In this document: positions 34,158 through 42,946 of the stretch, piece after piece
How the letters are laid out: each line of letters begins with the position of its first letter
Position numbering within the stretch: position 1 is the first letter of the stretch
Source: SIG607 sp036307305
Lineage (GTDB): Bacteria; Bacillota; Clostridia; Oscillospirales; Acutalibacteraceae
DNA: 64,000 nt
NCBI GenBank assembly: GCA_036307305.1
Contig: JAXJXV010000011.1
Coordinates: forward strand, 38,964 to 102,963
Reading direction: 5' to 3'
The notes under the pieces: model-generated
The model's database searches: none
Told to the model about the DNA's origin: nothing
The model's input: only the letters and a program-made list of their open reading frames with translations
Translations under genes and position numbers: made by a program

Positions 34158-36593
34158 TCACCGAACAGCGTTAATTTTATCTTCTATCTCCGTTATTTGT
34201 TTTGATCCCGGAGCAAAAATATTTTTTGCCACTTTTAAAGCCTTTTCATATTCCTCAACGGCACTTGATAAAATTGATTTTTTAACGTAGCAATCACCCA
34301 TCAATAAATGCGCAGCATAAATCCTCGGATGATTTGAACCGAAGTATTTTTCGTACAAATCAGCGCTTCTCTGCGCATAGACGATAGCCTCATCATAGTT
34401 ATTAAGTGCAAACAAAGCATTCGTTTTTGTGAAATACACAAGGGACATATCAACGTGATTTTCATCACGGAATTTTTCCATCAAAATATCCTTAGCATAA
34501 TCAGAGGCTTCCAGTGCCTTTTGGGCTTCACCACCAAGAAGCAATACCTCCGAAAGCTGCATACTTGCTCCCCCTGTCTTAGCATAATGATAATCATCTT
34601 TAGGAAAGTTATCCTTTGCGTGTTTAATTGAATTTTCAGCATATTCCTTAGCCAAAGCATAATCACTCATACTTTGAGTGCATTTGAATTTTATCATATA
34701 CATTTTAGACAGAGTAGTTTTTGTCATGGTATGTCTTGATATATCATCAGTAGAATTCATCTGTGTATGCTCAAAAATTTTATCAGCCGTTTCAAGCCAA
34801 TAAATAGCCTCATCTACCGAATTATCAACGTAAGGATTCACAGAATATACCCATCCGCATTTAAAAGCTGCACGGGCAGTTTTAAAGTCAGATTCACCAT
34901 AAGTAGCTAAATTGTATTCATACAATCTTTTTGCAAGAACTATGGCTTTTTCATTATCAACGTAGAAACTAAGCAACGTTTGAGTGAAATAATAAAGCTT
35001 TTCGTTGTCTTTATTAATTTCAGGAAACCTTCCGATAATTTCCAAAGCTATCTGAGCCAGACGGATTTTATCAGATTGTTTAGCCTCCCACATTTTTTTA
35101 TCATCAATTGCAACGGTAAAGCGATTTATAAAATCAATACAATTTTCCTTAGTAGCAGGAATTTCATGCTTTACTACGTCACGGATAACGGGGTGAAGTG
35201 CAATACCCTCAGTGTTTTTTATAAGCCAACTTTTATTTTCAAGCTCTTTAATAATTTTGCACGAAGATATATCAGCCCATTCCCTGAAATTGCGTACGTT
35301 AACGCCATCAATAGGCATAAAGGAAAGATACAATAAAATCTGTTTTTCTTCATCATTAAGGGTAAAAATTCGGAACATTTTCATCAGATTTTCATAAGCA
35401 ACGTGCTTTTTCATATCTGAGCTTCGAACTTCCTCATTGAGAGAGAGTATACCCTCTTTTTTCAATGCAGATATCATTTCGGGCAAGGTTTGTCCGCTGT
35501 TCTCCATATGCTGTGCCAACAACTCAACGGTATAGGTATGCTTGTTTACAAGATATATAAGCTCGTCTAAAAGCTCATCATCCTCGTCTACATCATAACC
35601 GCCGTAATTCAGCATAAAAATTTCACGAAGAGCTTCTATGGATTCGATTTCTTCCACCTTAATAGTAGGATAGTATCGTGAGTAATCGCATCTGGTAGTA
35701 ATAATAAGATGATAATTTCCTTCAGTCAAAGCTGACAGTTGCTCGTCCGTTTCAACGTCAAAGTTATCTATAACAATCAGAGTGCGCTCGTCGGTTATAC
35801 TCTTGATTTTTTCTAACTTGCGAAGAAAAAAATCAATATCAGATTCACGAGTACCGTCAGACATTGTATAACGGCTCATATTAGGTTCAAGATTAAAAAC
35901 GGCGTCGTCAATAACCATACTTAGTATGCTATCCTTAAACGTAGCAAATACAATAGTATCATAATCGCTATCATACTGCTTTACATACTGTTTTACTATC
36001 TGCGTTTTACCGATGCCGCCAATACCATATAAGAATACTACGCGCTCTCCGTTTAAGAAATGATTCTTCATCTCATTAAGAGTATTTTCTCTACCACAAA
36101 ACACCTTTTTGGGAATAACAGACGGTGTTGAAAGTAATCTCGTATGAGCCATTCTCTGCGACCAACCGCTTTCATCGTCAGTCTTATTTATCATAGCGTA
36201 AATCTGACGGGCAAGTTCTTCAATACGTTCGTCTAAAGTCGGTTTTCTTGCATCAATTCTGTGAATACCGATTAAATCATATTCAAGGTCGCCCTCAAGC
36301 TCTGCATCGTCAAGAACAAAAGGAATGACCGCTTTATTTCTATCCAGTGCTATAGAAACCTCTTTCGGAACCTCTCTGGAGGCAATAGAAAACCTACTCT
36401 GAACAAGCACAACGATTTTTGCTTTATCAATCGCATCTACTATTGTGCCCTTAAAATTTTCACCGCCTATCAAATCCCGCGTACACATCCAATAAGCTAT
36501 TTTATAGGTATTAACAAGTGTTTTGGCAATATACTCAGCTTTCGCCTGGTCTTTAAAAGAAAAACTGATAAAAACATCATGATTTTCCTGCAT
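34158..36593 (-). CDS. TIR / NB-ARC / TPR (NLR-like STAND) protein
   Basis: This 811-aa protein has an N-terminal TIR domain (about 5-130: VFISFSFKDQ, then SREVPKEVS with Glu78 in the position of the TIR NADase glutamate). An NB-ARC ATPase follows (CGRE 166-169, P-loop GIGGIGKT 190-197, Walker B TLIVIDNF 271-278, IITTR 297-301) and a long TPR-like C-terminal half (about 520-811). This is the layout of plant-like TIR-NLRs and of bacterial STAND anti-phage proteins, where target sensing by the C-terminus triggers NAD+ cleavage. It has its own promoter (36633-36661), heads a four-gene operon and adjoins an IS element. Phage defence is inference. Confidence 0.9.
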   Translation of the reverse strand: MQENHDVFISFSFKDQAKAEYIAKTLVNTYKIAYWMCTRDLIGGENFKGTIVDAIDKAKIVVLVQSRFSIASREVPKEVSIALDRNKAVIPFVLDDAELEGDLEYDLIGIHRIDARKPTLDERIEELARQIYAMINKTDDESGWSQRMAHTRLLSTPSVIPKKVFCGRENTLNEMKNHFLNGERVVFLYGIGGIGKTQIVKQYVKQYDSDYDTIVFATFKDSILSMVIDDAVFNLEPNMSRYTMSDGTRESDIDFFLRKLEKIKSITDERTLIVIDNFDVETDEQLSALTEGNYHLIITTRCDYSRYYPTIKVEEIESIEALREIFMLNYGGYDVDEDDELLDELIYLVNKHTYTVELLAQHMENSGQTLPEMISALKKEGILSLNEEVRSSDMKKHVAYENLMKMFRIFTLNDEEKQILLYLSFMPIDGVNVRNFREWADISSCKIIKELENKSWLIKNTEGIALHPVIRDVVKHEIPATKENCIDFINRFTVAIDDKKMWEAKQSDKIRLAQIALEIIGRFPEINKDNEKLYYFTQTLLSFYVDNEKAIVLAKRLYEYNLATYGESDFKTARAAFKCGWVYSVNPYVDNSVDEAIYWLETADKIFEHTQMNSTDDISRHTMTKTTLSKMYMIKFKCTQSMSDYALAKEYAENSIKHAKDNFPKDDYHYAKTGGASMQLSEVLLLGGEAQKALEASDYAKDILMEKFRDENHVDMSLVYFTKTNALFALNNYDEAIVYAQRSADLYEKYFGSNHPRIYAAHLLMGDCYVKKSILSSAVEEYEKALKVAKNIFAPGSKQITEIEDKINAVR

Positions 36594-36632
36594 AAATTAG
36601 CTCTCCTAAATTATATAAGAATACTTTCCATT

Positions 36633-36661
36633 ATTATAGCACGGTAATATTTTAAAATCAA
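36633..36661 (-). promoter_or_regulatory. promoter of TIR-NLR/sfsA operon
   Basis: Reverse-strand TTGATT (36661-36656), a 17-nt spacer and a perfect TATAAT (36638-36633), 40 bp before the start codon. GGAGAG serves as SD. It lies outside the IS element. Confidence 0.75.
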
Positions 36662-36680
36662 CATTAATACAAAAAGAAGG

Positions 36681-36688
36681 GTTACCCC
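36681..36688. repeat. left copy of 8-bp IS flank repeat
   Basis: GTTACCCC abuts the left IS end and recurs at 38039-38046 abutting the right end, like a target-site duplication. Confidence 0.65.
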
Positions 36689-36724
36689 TGAAATAGTCAA
36701 TAGTTAGTAGACACTAAAAAAGAA

Positions 36725-37537
36725 TTAAGCTGCCAGTTCAAGCCTGTATTGGACTGGCGGTTTTCTTTTTAGTTTGCGAACAGGTCTTATGTAATTAAAA
36801 TAATAAACGGTATCTTCAACAACTTTTTGTAAGTCATCACACTTCCAGTACTGGAAGTGTGATCGCATAACGTCTTTAAATCTACCAAAGAAAGATTCAA
36901 TAACGGCGTTATCTCTTGGAGTTCCTGCTCTTGACATACTCTGAATTGTGTTGTAAGATTTAAGCAGGTTGCAATAACCTGCTGAGGAGTACTGGACACC
37001 CTGATCGCTGTGCAAAAGGATAGGGGTGCCGGTACTTTTTGCTTTTTCAAGGATTCGTTTAGCTGGTTTCATAACAAGGAAATTATCAAACGTGTCACTT
37101 AATTCCCAATCAATAATTTCATTATTAAATAAATCCAAATAGCAAGCAAAATAATACCATTTACCTTTATGAGAAATATATGTAACATCGGTAACAATCT
37201 TTTGCATAGGTTTTTCTGCAGAAAAACAACGATTAAGGATATTAGGAAATCTATCGTGTTCGCCACCCTGACTGTCAGGGTGTTTTTGTTTTCTAACAAA
37301 TCCTTTAATGCCAAGTCTTTGCATAGACTTTAATACTGTTGCATCAGATAACACCCAACCATACAGGTTAAACAAAGTATCATTAATACTTCGGTAACCT
37401 TGCGAAGGATAATGCGAATGTATATCCGCTACATAATAATCTAATTCCTGCTGTTGCTTTTCATAACGATTTAATGTTCCTTTACGGTTTAACCATTTGT
37501 AATATCCCGAACGAGATACTTCATACACATCGCACAA
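36725..37537 (-). CDS. IS3-family transposase OrfB (DDE integrase domain)
   Basis: This is at least 270 aa of retroviral-integrase-fold transposase: HTH_21-like start (SRSGYYKWLNRKG), catalytic Asp in VTDVTYISHKG, second Asp in LLHSDQGVQYSS and Glu in DNAVIESFFGRFK. The frame is open upstream of the TTG at 37537 to the end of orfA, so the working product is probably an OrfAB fusion made by -1 frameshifting at the A-rich CAAAAGAAAG just before the orfA stop. All three catalytic acids are intact. Confidence 0.94.
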   Translation of the reverse strand: MCDVYEVSRSGYYKWLNRKGTLNRYEKQQQELDYYVADIHSHYPSQGYRSINDTLFNLYGWVLSDATVLKSMQRLGIKGFVRKQKHPDSQGGEHDRFPNILNRCFSAEKPMQKIVTDVTYISHKGKWYYFACYLDLFNNEIIDWELSDTFDNFLVMKPAKRILEKAKSTGTPILLHSDQGVQYSSAGYCNLLKSYNTIQSMSRAGTPRDNAVIESFFGRFKDVMRSHFQYWKCDDLQKVVEDTVYYFNYIRPVRKLKRKPPVQYRLELAA

Positions 37538-37593
37538 TTCCTTTACCGAGTGGTGTTCACTTTCTTTTTCAATACAGGCGTAGATTTGTTGTA

Positions 37594-37962
37594 TTACTTT
37601 CTTTTGGCATCGCCCCTTTCTAGTTCTATGGATTTTTTTAATCGCACAATTTCTCCATCTTTCTTTAAAAGTTCTCGCTCTAATAGTGCAATTTTGTATT
37701 CTAATTGTTCTGTTGGAGTAAGTTCTTTTTTACGGACATACTTGGCAAGTGGATTACCAGGTTTTCGCTTGTTAACAAGCGCAGTTTCTCCACCTTCTAA
37801 ATATTGCTTTGTCCATTTGTAAATTTGAGAGTTAGAGATGCCTGTTTCTCGTTCTATACTTCTTAATGTTTCACCAGATAAATTTCTTTTTACTAAAGCT
37901 AATTTTTCTTCTTTACTGTGATTATTGTTGGTAACACCTTTTGGTCTTCCCATTTCTTCCAA
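37594..37962 (-). CDS. IS3-family transposase OrfA (HTH and leucine zipper)
   Basis: This 122-aa protein has an N-terminal helix-turn-helix (KRNLSGETLRSIERETGISN, then SQIYKWTKQY) for inverted-repeat binding and a C-terminal coiled coil (LEYKIALLERELLKKDGEIV). The stop lies just after the A-rich slip region leading into orfB. GGAG SD precedes the ATG at 37962. Confidence 0.93.
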   Translation of the reverse strand: MEEMGRPKGVTNNNHSKEEKLALVKRNLSGETLRSIERETGISNSQIYKWTKQYLEGGETALVNKRKPGNPLAKYVRKKELTPTEQLEYKIALLERELLKKDGEIVRLKKSIELERGDAKRK

Positions 37963-38038
37963 CTCCTTTTCTCTATCTTAACACAAAAAATGATGGTAGA
38001 CACTCTTTTTTAGTGTCTACCATCATTATATCATTTCA

Positions 38039-38046
38039 GTTACCCC
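38039..38046. repeat. right copy of 8-bp IS flank repeat
   Basis: GTTACCCC directly follows the right IS end (ATTTCA, 38033-38038) and continues into TTCTTTTTTTT, the surviving arm of the interrupted terminator. Confidence 0.65.
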
Positions 38047-38055
38047 TTCTTTTTT

Positions 38056-38739
38056 TTAATCATTATAATGCTTATATCCGGGATGCTTACCCGTAACCTT
38101 ATAATAGTTTTCTCTAAGGTCAAGGAGCTTGTCAATCTTAGGCTTCTCTATTTCCTGAGCGCCACCGAGAAGATGTGCGGTAAGAGAAATCTTTGCAAAC
38201 AGTTCAAGAGTTTCCATACGGTAATAGGCAGTAATAAGGTCACAGCCAACAGTTAATGCGCCATGGTTCTGAAGCAGTAAAACATCATGCTCAGGAAGAT
38301 ACGGTGCTATAGCTTCGGGAACCTCATCGGTGCTTGGCGTACCATAGGGTGTAAGAGGTATAGAACCGATAGCAATTACGGTTTCAATCATAGAATATTC
38401 ATCCATACTCTTTCCTGCAACGGCATAACCGGTAGCAGTAGGAGGATGAGCGTGAACAACGGCGCCCACGTCATCTCTTTCCTTATAGCAACGAAGATGC
38501 ATTTTAATTTCACTGCTTGGCTTGTAGCCTTTCTTTCCGTCTATAACCTCACCCTTGTCGTTGATAATAACAAGCTTATCGGGAGTTATAAAGCTTTTAC
38601 TGATACCCGTAGGAGTAGCAATAAAGTTACCGTCGGGAAGCTTAACGGAAACGTTACCGTCGTTAGCAGCAACCCAACCAAGCTGCCACATCTTATGACA
38701 AACGTCACAGATTTGTTTTCTGATTTCCATATATTTCAT
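38056..38739 (-). CDS. fucA: class II aldolase, L-fuculose-phosphate aldolase type
   Basis: This 227-aa zinc aldolase has the N-terminal NDGNVSVKL motif, ATPTGISKSF phosphate loop, PSSEIKMHL with the catalytic Glu, zinc ligands HAHPPTATG and the third His in QNHGALTVG. It would split L-fuculose 1-phosphate into DHAP and L-lactaldehyde. Its place after fucI and fucU supports fucose; rhamnulose- or ribulose-phosphate activity is possible for the family. It is the last gene of the operon; the IS lies 17 bp beyond its stop. Confidence 0.9.
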   Translation of the reverse strand: MKYMEIRKQICDVCHKMWQLGWVAANDGNVSVKLPDGNFIATPTGISKSFITPDKLVIINDKGEVIDGKKGYKPSSEIKMHLRCYKERDDVGAVVHAHPPTATGYAVAGKSMDEYSMIETVIAIGSIPLTPYGTPSTDEVPEAIAPYLPEHDVLLLQNHGALTVGCDLITAYYRMETLELFAKISLTAHLLGGAQEIEKPKIDKLLDLRENYYKVTGKHPGYKHYND

Positions 38740-38758
38740 AAAATCACCTAAATAGTAA

Positions 38759-39193
38759 TTATTTCACTACGCCCTTCTGCAGCATTATATTTGCATAAAG
38801 AGCTTTTTCTCCTGTCGCTATAACAGCGTACGCTTTCTGAGCTTCCTCGTAGAAAGCAAAGCGTTCTATTTCGCAAACAGCATTTTTTCTTCCCTGTTTT
38901 TCATCAATGATTTTTATGTACTCGTCCCAGATAGGAGTTTCTACGTTATCCCCCGCTGACACCTGCATTAAGGTCGCAGGTGTATCGGTAGCATGGTCAA
39001 GAGGAAAAACGGTCAAAACCGCTTCCAATACATCACAGGCGCTGTGACCGTCCATACGGATAACCTTACCGTTTTTTCCTACTCTCTCACTGGGAAAATT
39101 AGCGTCAGCAATAACAATTCTGTCACCGTGACCCATTTCACACAAAACCTTCAAAAGTTCGGGAGAAATAATATGTGGTATACCAATAAGCAT
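38759..39193 (-). CDS. fucU: L-fucose mutarotase
   Basis: This 144-aa RbsD/FucU-family protein converts the alpha and beta anomers of L-fucose for the isomerase. Seen: MLIGIPHIISPELLKVLCEMGHGD with the active-site His, VIADANFPSERVG, the central RMDGHSACDVLEAVL and EIERFAFYEEA near the C-terminus. Typical length (about 140 aa). It lies 18 bp after fucI and 19 bp before fucA on the same strand. Confidence 0.95.
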   Translation of the reverse strand: MLIGIPHIISPELLKVLCEMGHGDRIVIADANFPSERVGKNGKVIRMDGHSACDVLEAVLTVFPLDHATDTPATLMQVSAGDNVETPIWDEYIKIIDEKQGRKNAVCEIERFAFYEEAQKAYAVIATGEKALYANIMLQKGVVK

Positions 39194-39211
39194 AGCTTTT
39201 ACCCCACCTTG

Positions 39212-41005
39212 TTATTTATAAAGAGGTCCGTATGCCTGACAGGCTCTATAATCCTGACCCTCTTTATCCATACCAAAAGCATTCCATGAAGAAGGACGGA
39301 ATATTTTCTCTTCAGGTACGTTGTGCATACATACGGGAATACGGAGCATTGAACACATTGTAATAAGGTCAGCGCCGATATGTCCGTAAGAAATTGCGCC
39401 GTGATTAGCGCCCCAGTTGTTCATTACGTCGTAAGCCGACTTGAATGCGCCCTCACCTGTAAGTCTTGGAGCAAACCAAGTACATGGCCAGGTATAATCG
39501 GTACGCTTCCAAAGGGTATCGCTAACCTCTTCAGGAAGATGAACGGTCCAACCCTCAGCAATCTGAAGAACGGGTCCCAAGCCCTTAACAAGATTAAGTC
39601 TAATCATAGTTACAGGCATTTCAGCCTTTGTTTCAAAACGAGAGGAGAAGCCGCCGCCTCTGAAATAACCAAGGTCAGCGTAATTCCAGGTGGTATTTTT
39701 CATAACAGCTTTAATATCCTCGTCTGTAACGTCATACCATTCCTTCATTACGGAAACGCCGTTTTCATCCTTTTCCTCACCGTTAGCGTCAAGACAGCAA
39801 GCGCCCGAATTAATAAGGTGAATAAAGCCGTCGGCATCCTTTGCTTTTCCTTCGATTTCATAGCCTGTAACACGCTTTACCGATTCTCCGTTCCAACAGG
39901 TACGAACGTCGGCAAACATCTGAGCGCGGTTGGTGAGAAGCTTCATAAAGAGCATACCTATACCGTTAAGCACGTCGTTTTCGGTAGCAAATACATAAGG
40001 CTCTCTTGCGCCATTCCAGTCAAATGAGGTGTTAAGTAATGCTTCAGGGAAATCACAGTTTGGATAGAAGTCAGTCCACTGACGCTGACCCTGGAAGCCA
40101 GCAGCAATAGCATTATGGCCTACCATTTCCTCCTCACAGCCCTTAGGAAGATTTTTGTTGCCGTTCATAAGGTCCTTGATAATAACCATCATTTTTACAA
40201 CAAATTCCCACTCGGCATCCTTTTCAGCTCTTGTTTTCTGCATTTCCTCAGGATTTTTGTCAAATCCCTCAATACAGTATTCCTTAGCCCACTTAAGAGC
40301 TTTTTCATATTCCGCCTGGTCGTATATACCCTCAGACATTCGTCTGATAACTTCAACCTCGTCTACCGATTCAACGCGCATACCGAGGTATTCCTCAATA
40401 AACTCAGGAGAGATAATAGAACCGCCAATACCCATACAAATTGAACCAATCTGTAAATAAGACTTACCTCTCATTGTAGCAACAGCAATACCTGCTCTTG
40501 CAAAGCGGAGAATTTTTTCCTTAACGTCCTCAGGAATTTCAGTATCGTCAGCATCCTTAACATCGTTACCGTAGATACCGAATGCAGGAAGACCTTTCTG
40601 AGCGTGTGTAGCAAGAACGGAAGCAAGATACACAGCGCCGGGACGTTCTGTTCCGTTAAAGCCCCAGACACCTTTAATGGTAAGTGGGTCCATATCCATA
40701 GTTTCAGCGCCGTAGCACCAGCAAGGTGTAACGGTAAGGGTTACGTCAACCCCTGCTTTTTTAAACTTGTCTGCACAGGCTGCTGCCTCAGCAACTCTAC
40801 CGATTGTAGTATCGGCAATAATAACCTTTACAGGCTCACCGTTAGAATACCTGAGATTTTCAGATATAAGCTTAGCGGCGCTTTTTGCCATATTCATAGT
40901 TTGTTCTTCAAGGCTTTCTCTTACTTTGAGAGGGCCTCTTCTTCCGTCGATTACGGGACGGATACCAACAACGGGATAATCGCCAATAAGTCTGTTTTCT
41001 GCCAT
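39212..41005 (-). CDS. fucI: L-fucose isomerase
   Basis: This 597-aa Mn2+-dependent ketol isomerase converts L-fucose to L-fuculose. It begins [23 protein letters not shown] and shows [23 protein letters not shown], the metal-binding acidic [10 protein letters not shown] region and the C-terminal [19 protein letters not shown]. Length matches the family (about 590). The frame is open to 41071 but GGAGGAATT points to the ATG at 41005. It is first in fucI-fucU-fucA with a promoter at 41037-41065. Confidence 0.97.
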   Translation of the reverse strand: MAENRLIGDYPVVGIRPVIDGRRGPLKVRESLEEQTMNMAKSAAKLISENLRYSNGEPVKVIIADTTIGRVAEAAACADKFKKAGVDVTLTVTPCWCYGAETMDMDPLTIKGVWGFNGTERPGAVYLASVLATHAQKGLPAFGIYGNDVKDADDTEIPEDVKEKILRFARAGIAVATMRGKSYLQIGSICMGIGGSIISPEFIEEYLGMRVESVDEVEVIRRMSEGIYDQAEYEKALKWAKEYCIEGFDKNPEEMQKTRAEKDAEWEFVVKMMVIIKDLMNGNKNLPKGCEEEMVGHNAIAAGFQGQRQWTDFYPNCDFPEALLNTSFDWNGAREPYVFATENDVLNGIGMLFMKLLTNRAQMFADVRTCWNGESVKRVTGYEIEGKAKDADGFIHLINSGACCLDANGEEKDENGVSVMKEWYDVTDEDIKAVMKNTTWNYADLGYFRGGGFSSRFETKAEMPVTMIRLNLVKGLGPVLQIAEGWTVHLPEEVSDTLWKRTDYTWPCTWFAPRLTGEGAFKSAYDVMNNWGANHGAISYGHIGADLITMCSMLRIPVCMHNVPEEKIFRPSSWNAFGMDKEGQDYRACQAYGPLYK

Positions 41006-41032
41006 AATAATTCCTCCGAAAAATAATATTAA

Positions 41033-41061
41033 TTGAATTATATTATCTTTTGTGTTAAAAT
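41033..41061 (+). promoter_or_regulatory. promoter of fucose-operon AraC regulator
   Basis: TTGAAT (41033-41038), a 17-nt spacer and TAAAAT (41056-41061). It overlaps the opposite-strand fucI promoter almost completely. Confidence 0.6.
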
Positions 41062-41065
41062 ACAA
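41037..41065 (-). promoter_or_regulatory. promoter of fucI operon
   Basis: Reverse-strand TTGTAT (41065-41060), a 17-nt spacer and a perfect TATAAT (41042-41037). The weak -35 suits activation by the divergent AraC protein. Confidence 0.6.
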
Positions 41066-41114
41066 GAGCAATATTGCAAATAAATTTGTATTATAGTCAC
41101 TTTTAGGAGAAAAA

Positions 41115-41969
41115 ATGAAAGATTTACAGTTTAACGAAAAGAAACAGCACGGACTTCCCGACTTTCCCTTTCAGTATTATTATATCGATTCGTCACATCC
41201 GCAGTATATAATGCCGCTTCACTGGCATGGCGAATTTGAAATAATCAGAGTTTTAAGCGGTGAATTCCAGTTATTCCTTGATAATAAATCAATGATTCTG
41301 AAAAGCGGTGAAGCCGCACTTATAGGCTGCGCTCTCATGCACAGAGGCATCCCCCGTAACGCTGTCTACGAGTGTGTCGTTTTCAACCTTTCAATGCTAT
41401 ATAAAAAAAGTAATGACATAGTAAGAAAATTTATCCGTCCTATTTCCCACAGCAGAGTTTACGTACAAAGCTGTCCTGATGCAAACTCTTTAGACATCAT
41501 TAATGAAATTTTTGAAGTTTCCGTGCAAAACAACGATTTTATGGCTTTGCATATACACAGTCTTTTGTTTGAACTGATTTATTCGCTATACAGCAATAAA
41601 GTAATCAGTCAGGCTGAAAAACCAAAAAACGAAAAACAGCTTTCTATTGTTATCGAGCTTATGGACTGGATAGACAGTAATATTTCCGAAAACATTTCCC
41701 TTTCAAAGCTGTCAGAAATTTCAGGAATGAACGAAAAATATCTATGCCGTTTCTTTAAGGATTACACAGGAAAAACTCCTATAGATTATGTAAATTACCT
41801 CAGAATAGAAGCGGCTTGTCAAGAACTTGATAACGGACATCTATCAATTACCGAAGCAGCACTGGAATGCGGCTTTAACAGTATAAGCTACTTTACTAAA
41901 ACCTTTAAAAAATATAAAGGAATCTCTCCAAGAGAATATTTAAAAATTTCGAAACAATCAAAAACATAG
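41115..41969 (+). CDS. AraC-family regulator of the fuc operon
   Basis: This 284-aa protein has an N-terminal cupin ([17 protein letters not shown], with the sugar-pocket His) and a C-terminal AraC HTH pair ([20 protein letters not shown] and [20 protein letters not shown], closing [12 protein letters not shown]). A TTAGGAG SD precedes the ATG. It is divergent from fucI with overlapping promoters, the standard layout of a local sugar-responsive activator, so fucose or fuculose is the likely signal. Confidence 0.93.
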   Translation: MKDLQFNEKKQHGLPDFPFQYYYIDSSHPQYIMPLHWHGEFEIIRVLSGEFQLFLDNKSMILKSGEAALIGCALMHRGIPRNAVYECVVFNLSMLYKKSNDIVRKFIRPISHSRVYVQSCPDANSLDIINEIFEVSVQNNDFMALHIHSLLFELIYSLYSNKVISQAEKPKNEKQLSIVIELMDWIDSNISENISLSKLSEISGMNEKYLCRFFKDYTGKTPIDYVNYLRIEAACQELDNGHLSITEAALECGFNSISYFTKTFKKYKGISPREYLKISKQSKT

Positions 41970-42044
41970 ACTTACTACACTACAGAAAAATTTTATATAA
42001 ATCACAACAAAAAAACTGTTTTTTTATATTTTTCGGTTTAAAGA

Positions 42045-42074
42045 TTGACACTCATATTTTCACATTGATATAAT
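42045..42074 (+). promoter_or_regulatory. surviving promoter of the decayed GH2 gene
   Basis: TTGACA (42045-42050), an 18-nt spacer and TATAAT (42069-42074), then GCGGAGGTG. It now drives only a broken coding region. Confidence 0.6.
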
Positions 42075-42084
42075 GAGTGAAAAG

Positions 42085-42910
42085 CGGAGGTGTATGAGGA
42101 AGCCGAAGATTATAATGGCCGCACAGCAATACACGAAGGCATACATCCAATTTTAAACCGTCTTGACCCAAGACGCCGTTTCTTCCTGTCAAGTCCTACG
42201 GGAGGTGCGCCGTTTGCTTCTAAAACTGTTGGAACAACACACAACTAATGGATACGAGTATCAATGGAAAATATCCGCCGAAACAAAGGATTTATAAACG
42301 GTATAGTTTACTGGATGTTCAACGACTGTTGGCCTGCTTCAAGCGGTTGGTCTTTTGTAGATTATTGCTGTTTGCCAAAGGCCTCTTTCTACAGTTTCAG
42401 AAGATGCTCTCAAAAAATAATTTGCTCTATTGAAAAGAAAGAAAGCTATGACATATACGTTTGCAATGACGATACAAGCAGCAAAACAGTAAATTACAAG
42501 TTATATTATCTTTTTGACGGACAATTTACTGATATTTGCACTGATTCAGCTTATATTGACGCACATATTTCCAAAAAAGTGACAACCATTCCAAAGAATA
42601 ATATTCCTGAGAATGCAGTTATTTTCTGTGATATCGAATGTAACGGTTTTACTGACAGAGCTTTTTACAAACAAGGTAATTTGTTCATTAAACCAACCAA
42701 TGCTGTAAAAATTACTCAGAAGACTGAAAATTCTGTAACTGTATATGCGCGACAGACTATGCTCACGCCGTAGAATTAGAGGGCGAATACGTATTCAGTG
42801 ATAACTATTTCACGCTATTGCCTAATGAAAGAAAAACCGTAAGCTTCCGTAAAACATTAACAAATAGCAGCGATGAAATAAACTTCACAGCATATACACT
42901 TTCCTTATAA
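42085..42910 (+). pseudogene. decayed GH2 beta-mannosidase-type glycosidase
   Basis: Three pieces in different frames all match the last third of GH2 beta-mannosidases. The first (about 42088-42248) reads through LNRLDPRRRFFLSSPTGG to a stop; the second (42264-42773) contains GIVYWMFNDCWPASSGW; the third (about 42755-42909) reads YAHAVELEGEYVFSDNYF and LLPNERKTVSF. The catalytic centre is missing, so the internal and 5' parts were lost by deletion and a one-base frameshift lies near 42755. Promoter and RBS remain. It lies next to the fucose genes and was probably part of a glycan locus. Confidence 0.88.
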
Positions 42911-42946
42911 AAACGGAGACAGTGAAAACTGTCTCCGCATTTTTTA
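42911..42946. terminator. bidirectional terminator
   Basis: CGGAGACAG and CTGTCTCCG (42914-42922, 42929-42937) around TGAAAA, followed by a T-run, between the pseudogene and convergent icd. Confidence 0.88.

Larger units (their letters stand above)
36689..38038 (-). mobile_element. IS3-family (IS150-group-like) insertion sequence
   Basis: This 1350-bp element is bounded by imperfect 35-bp inverted repeats that start TGAAAT and contain the identical core TAGACACTAAAAAAGA (36708-36723) and its complement (38004-38019). It holds orfA and orfB in overlapping-frame arrangement with an intact DDE set, so it looks active or recently active. The flanks carry an 8-bp direct repeat GTTACCCC; joining the flanks restores a perfect terminator hairpin. 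IS3 duplications are usually 3-5 bp, so 8 bp is unusual. Confidence 0.9.
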
